A DNA stretch of 24,909 bases from Anaerolineales bacterium. GTDB taxonomy: Bacteria; Chloroflexota; Anaerolineae; Anaerolineales; Anaerolineaceae. Below are positions 12,786-20,886 of this stretch, piece after piece. Where the stretch lies: contig JAGVAB010000078.1 of assembly GCA_020060485.1 (NCBI GenBank), positions 1-24,909 on the forward strand, in the 5' to 3' direction. Each line of letters opens with the position of its first letter. Position 1 is the stretch's first letter. A model generated the notes under the pieces. That model did not search any database, had not been told where the DNA came from, and was given only the letters and a program-made list of their open reading frames with translations. The position numbers were made by a program, and so were the translations under genes.

Positions 12786-14258
12786 TTATTCGGCAGCCTT
12801 GCTCCAGGTCTGCATCAGGAGCGCATAAAACTGCACCATCTTCTGCAGCCCTTCAATGTTGATGTGTTCATCTATACCGTGAATCAGTTTCAGGTCTTCC
12901 GATTTCATGAGCAGGGGCATGAAGCGGTATACATGGTCACAAACGTTGTGATAGTTACGGGCATCCGAAGCACCCAGCATCAGGTAGGGCGAGACGGGAA
13001 AATTCTCGAACGACTGGCGGATGGTCTTTTCCAACAAGTGATAGGCAGGCACATCCACCGGCGAAAGGGGAGAAGGATCCCAGCCAGCCAGGCTTAAATC
13101 TTCCGGCAGGCGCACCCTTTCGTCATTGATGATCCGGCGTACGACAGTCGTAATGCTTTCAATGGTATCCCCCGGCATGAGGCGGAAGTTGACCGTTGCC
13201 CGTGCTTCGCGCGGCAGGATATTGTCCTTGACCCCGCCCGAGATCATGGTGGCAGCCGTGGTGGTGCGAATGAGAGCATTGGTCTCACCTTTGGCAGCCA
13301 TCATGCGCTGCACAATGCCTCCGGTCAGCCACAGGTTGGCGAACACCAGCCGGTACAGGAAAGGCGCCTGTTTGCCCGCCGCCTGGAAAAGATTTTGGAG
13401 GATGTAGAGCTGTGCCGGCAGAGGATTGCTTTCCAGGCGGGTGATGGCCCGTGCCAGGATGCCAATGGCGGTATTGCGCGGCGGAGTGGAGGAATGACCA
13501 GGTTCAGCCTCCACCGAAAGCTCCAGACTCAGGTAACCTTTTTCGCCAATGCCCACCAAAGCCAGGGGCACATCCACGCCTGGCAGCATGCCTTCGGCCA
13601 CCACGCCGCCTTCGTCCAGCACAGCCTCCAGGCGGATGCCCTGTGCTTCCATGTAAGCGGCAACTTTGGCTGCGCCTTGCAGGCCGCCGATTTCCTCATC
13701 ATGACCGTAAGCCAGATAGATGGTGCGCTCCGGTTGGTATCCAGCCTTGAGCAGTTCTTCCACTGCTTCCAGTGTGCCGATGATCTGGCTTTTGATGTCC
13801 AGCGTGCCGCGCCCCCAAACACTGTCCTCGGTGATCTTTCCGCTGAAGGGCGGGTGGGTCCAGGCTTCCAGAGTGGCCGGGTCGGCCGGAACCACATCCT
13901 GATGCGCCATGAAAAGCACCCCGGGCAGTTCTGGCCGGGTGCCCTGCCAGGTGTAGAACAGACTGTAGTCGTTGATCATCTGGCGTACAAGGCGTTTGTG
14001 CACCAAAGGGTACATCTCTGCCAACAATTGATGCAAGGCCAGCAGGGTTTCGCTGGCCGGGGGTTGGCCTTCCTTGAAGGAAACGGTTTCGATCTGAATG
14101 GCTTTGGAAAGATGTTCGGCTGCCAGAGAGGGGTCAACCGCAATGCTGTCCTCAGCGGGAATGGGCTGCCAGGTTTTGGTGAAGGTCATGGTTCTGAGCA
14201 GGACGATGAACACAACGATGAGCAGAACGGCAAGCAGCAACAGCAGGAATGGATTCAT
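12786..14258 (-). CDS. Membrane-anchored M20-family metallopeptidase
   Basis: 490 aa, similar to carboxypeptidase S/PM20D1-type members, which are longer than bacterial ArgE/DapE. Residues 3-22 form a hydrophobic anchor, so the catalytic part is probably outside the membrane. Di-zinc site: MAHQDVVP (His119, Asp121 catalytic), GRGTLDIKSQ (Asp154 bridging), HDEEIGG (Glu188 base, Glu189 ligand). The C-terminal ligand region is near DHVYRFMPLLM...GIDEHI. The substrate is probably an N-acyl amino acid or dipeptide; not determinable here. GAGG lies upstream of the ATG. Convergent with degV. Confidence 0.92.
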   Translation of the reverse strand: MNPFLLLLLAVLLIVVFIVLLRTMTFTKTWQPIPAEDSIAVDPSLAAEHLSKAIQIETVSFKEGQPPASETLLALHQLLAEMYPLVHKRLVRQMINDYSLFYTWQGTRPELPGVLFMAHQDVVPADPATLEAWTHPPFSGKITEDSVWGRGTLDIKSQIIGTLEAVEELLKAGYQPERTIYLAYGHDEEIGGLQGAAKVAAYMEAQGIRLEAVLDEGGVVAEGMLPGVDVPLALVGIGEKGYLSLELSVEAEPGHSSTPPRNTAIGILARAITRLESNPLPAQLYILQNLFQAAGKQAPFLYRLVFANLWLTGGIVQRMMAAKGETNALIRTTTAATMISGGVKDNILPREARATVNFRLMPGDTIESITTVVRRIINDERVRLPEDLSLAGWDPSPLSPVDVPAYHLLEKTIRQSFENFPVSPYLMLGASDARNYHNVCDHVYRFMPLLMKSEDLKLIHGIDEHINIEGLQKMVQFYALLMQTWSKAAE

Positions 14259-14496
14259 GATTTGGCCTCAAAAGATTGGTTTTGGCGGAAGTGGTTACCC
14301 CGGATTATTGTACCTCTTTTCCGCAAGAGGCGCGATGAGCAGAGTTCCTGAGGGGTAATCATTCATTTTTAGCAATAATAAATTGAGCTGCAATTGTCCT
14401 GAGCGTTCCAGCTATAGCAAATTTATAAAATAAGATAAAAATTATCAAATATGGTATGATAGGGAAAAGTTTGCACTTACCTAAAGGATGGACATC

Positions 14497-14955
14497 ATGA
14501 AAAACATACAATGGATCGCGGTGATTGGCCTGCTTGTATTGACAGCATGCAGCCCAAAACAGGCGGCGCTTGAGCCACAAACCCTGCCGGCAGTGGCGGC
14601 AGACAGCCAGGTGGTTGATCTGGCCCCGGCCTCTTCGCAAAATGCAGGGTATATCGAACTGGATGCACAGGCTGTGCTGGAATTGATGGAATCCACCCCC
14701 GATCTGGTGATCGTGGATGTGTCTTCAGGGTCGGCTGCCGGCCGTTTGCCCGGGGCGCTCAACATTCCGCTGCCCCAACTGACTGGCAGGCTGAACGAAC
14801 TGGACTCCAGTAAACCGCATCTGGTGTATTGCTATGGCGATGCTTCGGCCATCCAGGCAGCCGAGATACTGGTGAACAACGGCTTCTCGCCCGTGTACCG
14901 CCTGTTGGGTAATTTCCAGGGCTGGGTGGCTGCCGGCCTGCCCGTGGAAGAATAA
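14497..14955 (+). CDS. Rhodanese-domain lipoprotein
   Basis: 152 aa. A signal peptide ends in the lipobox LTAC, so the mature protein starts at Cys and is lipid-anchored outside the membrane. A rhodanese domain follows (ELDAQAVLELMESTPDLVIVDV..., GRLPGALNIPL), with the active-site loop HLVYCYGDAS containing the expected Cys. Single-domain rhodaneses handle sulfane sulfur or act as scaffolds. The ATG at 14497 is preferred, with AAAGGATGG at a usable distance; an ATG three codons earlier at 14488 is too close to that site. A bidirectional hairpin follows 2 bp after the stop. Confidence 0.88.
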   Translation: MKNIQWIAVIGLLVLTACSPKQAALEPQTLPAVAADSQVVDLAPASSQNAGYIELDAQAVLELMESTPDLVIVDVSSGSAAGRLPGALNIPLPQLTGRLNELDSSKPHLVYCYGDASAIQAAEILVNNGFSPVYRLLGNFQGWVAAGLPVEE

Positions 14956-14956
14956 A

Positions 14957-14995
14957 AAAGGGCGTTCACTGAGCTTGTCGAAGTGAACGCCCTTT
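14957..14995. terminator. Bidirectional terminator built on the CTGAGCTTGTCGAAG motif
   Basis: A 14-bp perfect stem (arms 14957-14970 and 14982-14995) with loop GAGCTTGTCGA. The A run before and T run after the stem let it work for both convergent genes. The loop and inner stem are the dispersed CACTGAGCTTGTCGAAGTG palindrome. Confidence 0.85.
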
Positions 14996-15013
14996 GCAGA
15001 AGCTTCATTCCAT

Positions 15014-15631
15014 TCAACCCATCAATGTGTTTATCCCATACCAGATCTGATACAGCCCCATGCCGGCCAGCAGCACAGTCAGACCATAGCCAATCCATTT
15101 TTGAGCTTTGTCAGGCAGCCGGCCGGTCTGGCCAAAGAGGATAATCAATGCGGCCAGAGACGGGATGAAAACCATGTACATACCCAGAATAAAAGCCAGG
15201 CCATGCATGGGGGATTGCTGCCAGCCCTGCAGGACAATGGGCGCGCCGATGGTCGTCCAGAACAGGTATACACTGGGGCTGAGCAGATTAATGGCCGCTG
15301 CGCTGAACAGGCTTTTGGCCGGGGTTTCATCCAGCGGCAGCGGGTCTGCCTGCTTGCGGGTAAAGGCCTGGTACGCTCCGCGCGCCAGGTAGAGCATCAA
15401 CAATCCGCCGGCGATGCGCAGCCCGTTCAGAAACCCCGCCGGCATGCGGGAGAGCACCAGCAGAGTCAGCAGCACGGGCGGCAGGTCGGATACCAGCGGA
15501 GCCAGGGCCATGGGCAGGGCCTTGCGCCAGCCGCGGCGCAGGGTCTCGGAAAGCAGGTAGGTCTGGAATGGGCCAGGCTGCAGGGCGGCATACAGGCCCA
15601 TGGCAAAGCCCTGGGTGAAGAAGATCCACAT
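15014..15631 (-). CDS. LysE-family amino-acid exporter
   Basis: 205 aa, with six hydrophobic segments expected for LysE/RhtB proteins. The N-terminal signature GFAMGLYAALQPGPFQTYLL corresponds to the family's G(x)nPGP motif in the first helix. It exports an amino acid or similar small metabolite across the inner membrane; substrate not predictable. GAGGGGAAG lies upstream of the ATG. It shares the convergent terminator at 14957 with the rhodanese gene and follows the MFS gene on the same strand at 92 bp. Confidence 0.88.
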   Translation of the reverse strand: MWIFFTQGFAMGLYAALQPGPFQTYLLSETLRRGWRKALPMALAPLVSDLPPVLLTLLVLSRMPAGFLNGLRIAGGLLMLYLARGAYQAFTRKQADPLPLDETPAKSLFSAAAINLLSPSVYLFWTTIGAPIVLQGWQQSPMHGLAFILGMYMVFIPSLAALIILFGQTGRLPDKAQKWIGYGLTVLLAGMGLYQIWYGINTLMG

Positions 15632-15723
15632 ATGGTTTGTTGCTTCCCCTCAACGCAGCCCGGAGCAAAGCAGCAGGCTGTGTGAGTTTTTAATAAGCGA
15701 GAGGTACGAACGTTTTCAGACGG

Positions 15724-16923
15724 TTAAACCGCGCCTTGCAGAGCTGCCTGCCTCTTGCCGAAGATGAGCGGCATGAAAGGAATGGCTGCGATGTTCAGCA
15801 GCGCCAGCAGCAGAAATGCACCGGCATAGCCAAAGGCCGAGTCGGCCAGAAAGCCGCTCAGGGCCATGCCCGCCCCCTGGGCCACATTGGTCACCGCCAT
15901 CAGGATCGAGAACATTGAAGCGGCAATGCGCGTATCGGTGTAGCCCATTGCCAGGGCAAAATAAACGGTTTGATAGGTGCCATAGGCCAGTCCAAACAGC
16001 CCTACCAGCAGCCAGGCCCACCAGGCAGCCGGAATGAATGCCAGCGGCAAAATGCCCACCACCGAGATGCCGATCGAGATCCAGGTGGCACGTTTGCGAC
16101 CCACCCGGCTGATCAACCAGCCGGAAACCGCGCTGCCCAGCACCACGCCAATGCCCCACACGGTGGTCAGGTAACCGGCCTGACTGAGGGAAATGTCAAA
16201 GCGTTCCTGTAAATAAGGGTTGACGATCTGGTTGGCGCCAGCAATGATCAGAAAAAAGACAAAGCCCAGCCCGGCCAGGGCGATGACCGTCTTTTGTTTG
16301 AAGGCCGCAAAGGCTTTCCAGTCAAATTCACGCTCCACTGGCCGCTCGGCTTCCTTGACTCCCAGCACCATCGGAATGGGGATCAAGGTGAACACGGCCA
16401 GCAGCCAGAAGACCGCCGTCCAGGATACGTTCTGGGCCAGCAAGCCGACCGCCGAGGCCGTAACGACCACACCCAGGGCGCGTCCGCCAACCATAAAGGA
16501 CTGGATGGTGCCTTGTTCCTCTTCCGGGGTGGTATCCAGGGCCAGCCCGTCGGTGCAGGTGTCATAAAGCGCCATGCCCATTTGCAGGATGAAAGCCAGC
16601 GCCACAAACCCCCAGTAATATTTGGCCGGGTCAATGAATGGTACGATCACCAGGCACAGGGCCTGTACAACCAGCCCCAGCAGAATGTAGGGCTTGCGGT
16701 GTCCAAGGCCGAACAGGTTAACCTTGTCGGAGAGCATCCCCAGAAAGATCTTGATCACAAAGGGGATCATGGCAATCGAGGCAAAGATGCCCACCGAGGT
16801 CATCGAAAGCCCGCGCGAGAGAAAGTACAGGGCATTCAGCGCGGTGAAATAGCTCAGAACTGTGCCTTGCGAAAAATACAGGGAACCAAACATGGCATAG
16901 CGGACGGCTTTCTTCTCTGGCAT
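15724..16923 (-). CDS. Major facilitator superfamily transporter
   Basis: 399 aa, about 12 membrane segments. The loop after helix 2 reads GMLSDKVNLFGLGHRKPYILLG, a variant of the MFS A-motif; this and ALYDTCTDGLALDT recall AmpG/PAT and folate-biopterin-like branches. GWLISRVGRKRATW in the second half is the repeat of the A-motif. Substrate unknown. I start at 16923, where AAAGGAGAATCCC precedes the ATG; an in-frame ATG at 16962 has no such site. Confidence 0.9.
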   Translation of the reverse strand: MPEKKAVRYAMFGSLYFSQGTVLSYFTALNALYFLSRGLSMTSVGIFASIAMIPFVIKIFLGMLSDKVNLFGLGHRKPYILLGLVVQALCLVIVPFIDPAKYYWGFVALAFILQMGMALYDTCTDGLALDTTPEEEQGTIQSFMVGGRALGVVVTASAVGLLAQNVSWTAVFWLLAVFTLIPIPMVLGVKEAERPVEREFDWKAFAAFKQKTVIALAGLGFVFFLIIAGANQIVNPYLQERFDISLSQAGYLTTVWGIGVVLGSAVSGWLISRVGRKRATWISIGISVVGILPLAFIPAAWWAWLLVGLFGLAYGTYQTVYFALAMGYTDTRIAASMFSILMAVTNVAQGAGMALSGFLADSAFGYAGAFLLLALLNIAAIPFMPLIFGKRQAALQGAV

Positions 16924-17217
16924 GGGATTCTCCTTTTGCTGCGGGGATTTGGTATCAATCAATAAAAGGTAGTATACAGGGGTTGACAGGATGAGTCAAA
17001 TGAGGGCTTCAGTTCACCAGGCATCCCGGATCAGGTAGCAGGCAGCCAGTTGTGAGGTGGTTTGAAAAGGTGTTGGCATCTCTGGGATTTGCCTTGCAAA
17101 AGGAGATTTGCACACACCCCTGCTATGCACCCCGACGCTTTCCAGAGAGCCCGTTTCTTTTTTTAACTGTTTCGCTGTAAAATCAAGGCAGAACAATTTT
17201 ATTCAAAAGGAGGAAAG

Positions 17218-17688
17218 ATGTTCAAGGAATTTAAAGAGTTTGTCATGCGCGGCAATGTGGTTGACCTGGCCGTAGGCGTGGTGATCGGGGGCGCATTCGG
17301 CAGCATTGTTTCATCTCTGGTGGAAGACATCATCATGCCGCCGATTGGCGTACTGCTGGGCAAGGTGGACTTCAGCAATCTGTACATTTTGATCAAGCCG
17401 GCTGAAGACGCGGCGGGTGTTCGGGTGGCCTACCCGACCCTGGCCGATGCGCGGGCGGCCGGCGCAGTTACGATGAACATCGGCCTTTTCCTGAATGCCG
17501 TGATCAGTTTTCTGATCGTGGCCCTGGCTGTTTTCCTGCTGATCAAAGCCATCAATAAACTGCGGCGCAAGGAAGAAGAAGCCCCGGCTGAACCCACGAC
17601 CAAAGCCTGCCCTTATTGCTGCACCGACATTCCCCTGGAGGCTGTGCGCTGCCCGCACTGCACATCCGAATTGAAACACGCGGAATAA
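17218..17688 (+). CDS. mscL: Large-conductance mechanosensitive channel with C-terminal zinc ribbon
   Basis: 156 aa. Residues 1-115 are a standard Msc[29 protein letters not shown] (N-terminal amphipathic helix and pore-lining TM1), a periplasmic loop at about 50-85, and TM2 at 88-110. It gates open under membrane tension to release solutes on osmotic downshock. The usual charged C-terminal bundle (KLRRKEEE) is followed by a Pro-rich linker and a zinc ribbon (Cys131, Cys134, Cys145, Cys148). AAAGGAGGAAAG fixes the ATG. The ribbon would lie on the cytoplasmic side of the pore. Confidence 0.94.
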   Translation: MFKEFKEFVMRGNVVDLAVGVVIGGAFGSIVSSLVEDIIMPPIGVLLGKVDFSNLYILIKPAEDAAGVRVAYPTLADARAAGAVTMNIGLFLNAVISFLIVALAVFLLIKAINKLRRKEEEAPAEPTTKACPYCCTDIPLEAVRCPHCTSELKHAE

Positions 17689-17713
17689 ACACCCTGCCTT
17701 GCAGACTTGTTAA

Positions 17714-17755
17714 AAACAGATGTGCAGTCAACACAAGCTGACCGCACATCTGTTT
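17714..17755. terminator. Bidirectional terminator between mscL and the DhaL-like gene
   Basis: A 17-bp stem with a single wobble (arms 17714-17730 and 17739-17755) and an 8-nt loop. A-rich bases precede it, and the right arm ends in TTT. It serves two convergent genes. Confidence 0.8.
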
Positions 17756-17773
17756 AGTTAATGGGGTTGAAGA

Positions 17774-18421
17774 TTATTTTTTACCCATTCCCAGTGCCTG
17801 CAAAAGAGTGCTGGCGACCAGGGTGCCGGACTGCGCCCGGTGAGGGGTCTGCCCGGCCATGCTGGCAGAAACAACAGCCTGGATCAAAGCATCCATATTG
17901 CTGCCGCCTTTCTGTTTGGCCTGCATGAAAGCCATGCCGGCGTTCAACAGGTCGCCGGCATCCAAGCCGTCAGACAGGCCGCCCGACGAACCGCCCCCCC
18001 CGGCCAGGCCGGTAAGCAGCGAACCAAGCATGCCGCCCGCAGCTGGTTGTTGCTGTTGCTGCGGTTGTGCCGGCTGTTGCTGTGCACCCAGCAGGGCCTG
18101 CACCAGCGCCAGGCCATTATCGGCGGTCAATTGCTTTCCCTGAAATTGTTGGGCGGCATCCAGCAGGCCCTTGCCATATAGATCGGCAGAACCGCTGTGT
18201 TTGCCTTTCAACAGAGTCTCGCCAGCGTATTTCAGCTGGGAGGCCGTATCGGCGCCCTGTTTTTCACCAACAGCTTTGGTGATGGTATTGAACACCTTGA
18301 CCATGTTGGTGCCGTGGTCGTGGTTAAAAGTATCAGCCTCATTCAGGGTATTCTTGTTTTGCGCCAGCGCACCACTTACAGCCTGAAAAATGGATACAAG
18401 ATCCGGTTGTGAATTTGCCAT
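17774..18421 (-). CDS. DhaL/DAK2-like domain protein, apparently solitary
   Basis: 215 aa. The stretch EADTFNHDHGTNMVKVF (about 28-44) resembles the metal- and nucleotide-binding GDGDHGTNM signature of the dihydroxyacetone kinase DhaL (DAK2) domain. LLKGKHSGSADLYGKGLLDAA (70-90) resembles the following GNSG helix region. A Gln/Pro- and Gly-rich linker (about 114-148) separates a second helical part ending TPHRAQSGTLVASTLLQALG. One Asp of the metal set is replaced (NHDHG), and no DhaK domain is present, so kinase activity is doubtful. It lies 12 bp after the LysM gene and is probably co-transcribed. Confidence in the family is moderate. Confidence 0.7.
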   Translation of the reverse strand: MANSQPDLVSIFQAVSGALAQNKNTLNEADTFNHDHGTNMVKVFNTITKAVGEKQGADTASQLKYAGETLLKGKHSGSADLYGKGLLDAAQQFQGKQLTADNGLALVQALLGAQQQPAQPQQQQQPAAGGMLGSLLTGLAGGGGSSGGLSDGLDAGDLLNAGMAFMQAKQKGGSNMDALIQAVVSASMAGQTPHRAQSGTLVASTLLQALGMGKK

Positions 18422-18433
18422 GCTCTGCTCGCT

Positions 18434-18928
18434 TTACTTCTTCTTGAGTTCTTCGGGCAATTCGGGGATTTGCAGTTTCATGCCCACGCGCACATGGGCG
18501 GGGTTGTCGCCGATGGCTTCCTTGTTGGCTTCGTAGATCACCATCCAGTAATCGCGGATGGCAGAACCATAATACTTCAGGGAAAGATGGCTCAGGGTTT
18601 CGGTTTCGGTCAGGGTGTGCTCGGCGATGATCTTGGGTTTTGCTGCTTCAGCCTGTTTGGCGCGCCATTCCTCGGCGGCTTTGGCAGCGGCGGCGCGATC
18701 GTCAGCCATTTTCTGCTTTGCTTTTTCAGCTTCGACTTCCTTGAGTTTGTTTTCCGCTTGAGCGGCCCGGTAATTCGCCTGGGTTGCAACTCGAGCTGCG
18801 TTGGCAGCCTGTTCGCGGGCAGCTTCTTCGGCTTTTTTGGCAGCTTCAGCAGCCGCTTTTTCGTCACGATTGGTCAATGCGTCCACTGCCTTGCTGAACA
18901 ATCCCTTTTTTTCGTCTTTTTCAGCCAT
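18434..18928 (-). CDS. Coiled-coil LysM-domain protein
   Basis: 164 aa. Residues about 17-100 are Ala/Lys/Glu-rich and should form a long coiled coil. The C-terminus is a LysM domain (HTLTETETLSHLSLKYYG ... IYEANKEAIGDNPAHVRVGMKLQIP), which binds glycan such as peptidoglycan. No signal peptide is visible, so it may be cytoplasmic; this architecture resembles LysM proteins related to phage tails or the BON-LysM (YgaU) type. The ATG at 18928 sits 7 nt after AGGAG; the ATG two codons upstream is too close to it. Confidence 0.82.
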   Translation of the reverse strand: MAEKDEKKGLFSKAVDALTNRDEKAAAEAAKKAEEAAREQAANAARVATQANYRAAQAENKLKEVEAEKAKQKMADDRAAAAKAAEEWRAKQAEAAKPKIIAEHTLTETETLSHLSLKYYGSAIRDYWMVIYEANKEAIGDNPAHVRVGMKLQIPELPEELKKK

Positions 18929-18991
18929 TTTCATTCTCCTATTGATTTATCTGTTGGATCTGCAAATCTGATCAGCGGATGTGCGATCTCT

Positions 18992-19393
18992 TTAGTAAGT
19001 AACAACTGGCGGCAGGGCCTTGGCCTGCTCGACCCAGCTTTCAACTTCCTTGAGGGAAGGCGGCCGGCGCACCAGTTTCTTCTGGGCGTTGGTTTCCAGC
19101 ATGGCCTTGTGCAGGTTATCTGCCCGGCGGTTGCGCAATTCCTTGACTGTATCGACCCCGGCTTCTTCCAGCAAGTCACTGTATTCTTCGCCGACGCCCT
19201 TGACGCGCATCAAATCGGCCAGGTTGACCCATTCCAGAATAAGGGTTTCGGTGATGCCGGATTTTTCCGCCAATTCCTTACGACCCTTTGGGGTGGTGCC
19301 TGCTTTCAGCAGAGCGCCGGTAGTGGTAATGCCAATCGCGTTGAGTTTCTTCCGGTAAACTTCGCCAATGCCTTCAATTTTTATGATATTCAT
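18992..19393 (-). CDS. DUF4332 helix-hairpin-helix protein
   Basis: 133 aa with two helix-hairpin-helix-like units: IKIEGIGEVYRKKLNAIGI and LMRVKGVGEEYSDLLEEAGVDTV. These match DUF4332, a family related to DNA-binding or nucleotidyl-enzyme HhH motifs. Role unknown. GGGAGGAAAAC precedes the ATG at 19393; the longer open frame to 19621 includes the promoter and is not used. It leads a leftward row with the LysM gene 63 bp further on. Confidence 0.85.
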   Translation of the reverse strand: MNIIKIEGIGEVYRKKLNAIGITTTGALLKAGTTPKGRKELAEKSGITETLILEWVNLADLMRVKGVGEEYSDLLEEAGVDTVKELRNRRADNLHKAMLETNAQKKLVRRPPSLKEVESWVEQAKALPPVVTY

Positions 19394-19432
19394 GTTTTCC
19401 TCCCGACAGAATATATTACAATTTTCATCATA

Positions 19433-19461
19433 ATTATATAATATATGTTTGTTTTCTGCAA
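19433..19461 (-). promoter_or_regulatory. Promoter of the DUF4332 gene
   Basis: Minus-strand TTGCAG (19456-19461), 17-bp spacer, TATAAT (19433-19438), about 40 bp before the ATG. Confidence 0.6.
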
Positions 19462-19531
19462 CTCTTATGATGAAATTGCATTGGATTACAGTCAACAATG
19501 GGAACTGGGCACCTCCTGAATATCCACTTTT

Positions 19532-19567
19532 TTGTCCGGTATTTGCTATACTATATAATAGTATAGC
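19532..19567 (+). promoter_or_regulatory. Promoter overlapped by a 23-bp palindrome, upstream of ppk2
   Basis: TTGTCC (19532-19537), 16-bp spacer and TATAAT (19554-19559) on the + strand. A perfect inverted repeat with 9-bp arms, GCTATACTA and TAGTATAGC, and a TATAA centre covers 19545-19567, so a bound dimer would block the -10. It lies between the divergent DUF4332 and PPK2 genes and is a good operator candidate. Confidence 0.55.
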
Positions 19568-19671
19568 TGTAATTCGGAAAAAAAACATTAAAAACAAACC
19601 GCCAATATTGCGCATGATCATTCCAACAGGTGGGTTTTACATCGCTGCGATGAACTTGACAGGGAGGGATG

Positions 19672-20532
19672 ATGGCAAAAAAAGACAATCAAAAACCGGA
19701 AAAGGTTCTGAAACCAGAGAAAAACCGCGAACCGAAAAAAAGCGTTCCGCCACCAAAGACATTATCAAAAAAGGACTACGAAAAAGAGCTGGCCCGCTTG
19801 CAGATTGAACTGGTTAAATTGCAGGAATGGGTGCGTCAAAAAGGATTGAAAGTGGTGGTGGTCTTTGAAGGTCGGGACGCAGCCGGCAAAGGCGGCACCA
19901 TCAAGCGCATCACCGAGTGCCTGAACCCGCGCGTGTGCCGGGTTGTGGCTTTGCCCAAACCGACCGAGCGGGAAGCCACGCAATGGTATTTTCAGCGTTA
20001 CGTGACCCACTTGCCGGCCGCCGGCGAGATCGTGCTGTTTGACCGCAGTTGGTACAACCGGGCTGGTGTGGAACGGGTAATGGGCTTTTGCTCTCAGGAA
20101 GATGTGCAGGAGTTCTTCCGAGCCTGCCCTGAATTTGAACGCATGCTGATCCGTTCCGGCATCATTTTGATCAAATACTGGTTCTCGGTTTCGGACGAGG
20201 AACAGGAGCGCCGCTTCCAGGCCCGGCTGGACGACCCTACCAAGCGCTGGAAATTGAGCGACATGGACCTGGAATCACGCTCGCGCTGGGTGGAATATTC
20301 CAAAGCCAAGGATGACATGTTTGCCCATACCGACATCAAGCAAGCCCCCTGGTATGTGGTCAACTCGGATGACAAAGCCCGGGCGCGTTTGAACTGCATC
20401 AGCCATTTGTTGAGCATGATCCCCTATGGCGATCTGACCCCGGCCAAGCTGGAGCTGCCGCCGCGCCAGGAGGACATCGGCTACGTCCGCCCGCCGCTGA
20501 GCGATCAAACCTTTGTGCCAGAGGTTTATTAG
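19672..20532 (+). CDS. ppk2: Polyphosphate kinase 2 (single-domain PPK2)
   Basis: 286 aa, the length of one-domain PPK2. A Lys-rich N-terminal tail (about 1-35) precedes the P-loop kinase core: Walker A VVFEGRDAAGKGG (about 63-75), DRSWYNRAGVERVMGF (Walker B with Asp at about 123 and the family Arg), and lid region QARLDDPTKRWKLSDMD. PPK2 enzymes transfer phosphate between polyphosphate and nucleotides, mostly making GTP or ATP from the diphosphate. Two adjacent ATGs exist at 19669 and 19672; GGGAGGG ends at 19668, so the second has the better spacing. A GC-rich hairpin follows. Confidence 0.93.
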   Translation: MAKKDNQKPEKVLKPEKNREPKKSVPPPKTLSKKDYEKELARLQIELVKLQEWVRQKGLKVVVVFEGRDAAGKGGTIKRITECLNPRVCRVVALPKPTEREATQWYFQRYVTHLPAAGEIVLFDRSWYNRAGVERVMGFCSQEDVQEFFRACPEFERMLIRSGIILIKYWFSVSDEEQERRFQARLDDPTKRWKLSDMDLESRSRWVEYSKAKDDMFAHTDIKQAPWYVVNSDDKARARLNCISHLLSMIPYGDLTPAKLELPPRQEDIGYVRPPLSDQTFVPEVY

Positions 20533-20583
20533 GCGCACAACGGTTCATCAGGTTTACACAACAGCAGGCCACACTAAGATTTC

Positions 20584-20618
20584 ATTGACCGCCCGCAAAT
20601 CTGCGGGCGGTCAATTTT
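20584..20618 (+). terminator. Terminator-like hairpin after ppk2
   Basis: Perfect stem TTGACCGCCCGCA / TGCGGGCGGTCAA with loop AATC, followed by TTTTG. It lies 50 bp after the stop. The T run is short. Confidence 0.65.
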
Positions 20619-20684
20619 GACCAAACCGTAGTTCGGGTTTGTCGAGGTATCGATTTGATCTGTATGTTTCTTCGAAGTATTTTC

Positions 20685-20796
20685 CGTGAATTGGGGAAAA
20701 TTGAAATGAACACAGGAATGACGCTGCAAGCAAAGGAGATTGCTTCGACCCCTTTAGGGGTCTCGCAACGACAATACATCAAAGGGTTATCACTAA
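20685..20796. repeat. 112-bp dispersed repeat, copy B
   Basis: Gap-free match to 12575-12686 in the same orientation, including the GACCCC-TTTA-GGGGTC hairpin. Flanks are unrelated beyond the ends, so the unit is about 112 bp. Confidence 0.75.
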
Positions 20797-20886
20797 CCCG
20801 GACACATGTTATTTGATAAAGCCTGCAACTTTTTCAGCCTGCCTGCGTATGTAATAATGAATCCATCACCTGAAAAAGAGGTCAAA

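Larger units (their letters stand above)
20533..20886. other. Intergenic region after ppk2
   Basis: About 350 bp with no gene. It contains the ppk2 hairpin and 112-bp repeat copy B. Beyond the repeat lies the leader of the sensor-domain gene, where the open frame continues upstream of the chosen ATG without a ribosome site. Confidence 0.5.

Noticed and set aside
13395..14351. Rightward open frame opposite the M20 peptidase
   Set aside because: Antisense shadow of a gene with a full di-zinc site; no ribosome site or recognisable domain.
18470..19441. Rightward frame opposite the LysM and DUF4332 genes
   Set aside because: It spans two well-supported opposite-strand genes and their promoter; the Phe/Gly-rich product looks like a reverse translation of the Ala/Lys coiled coil.
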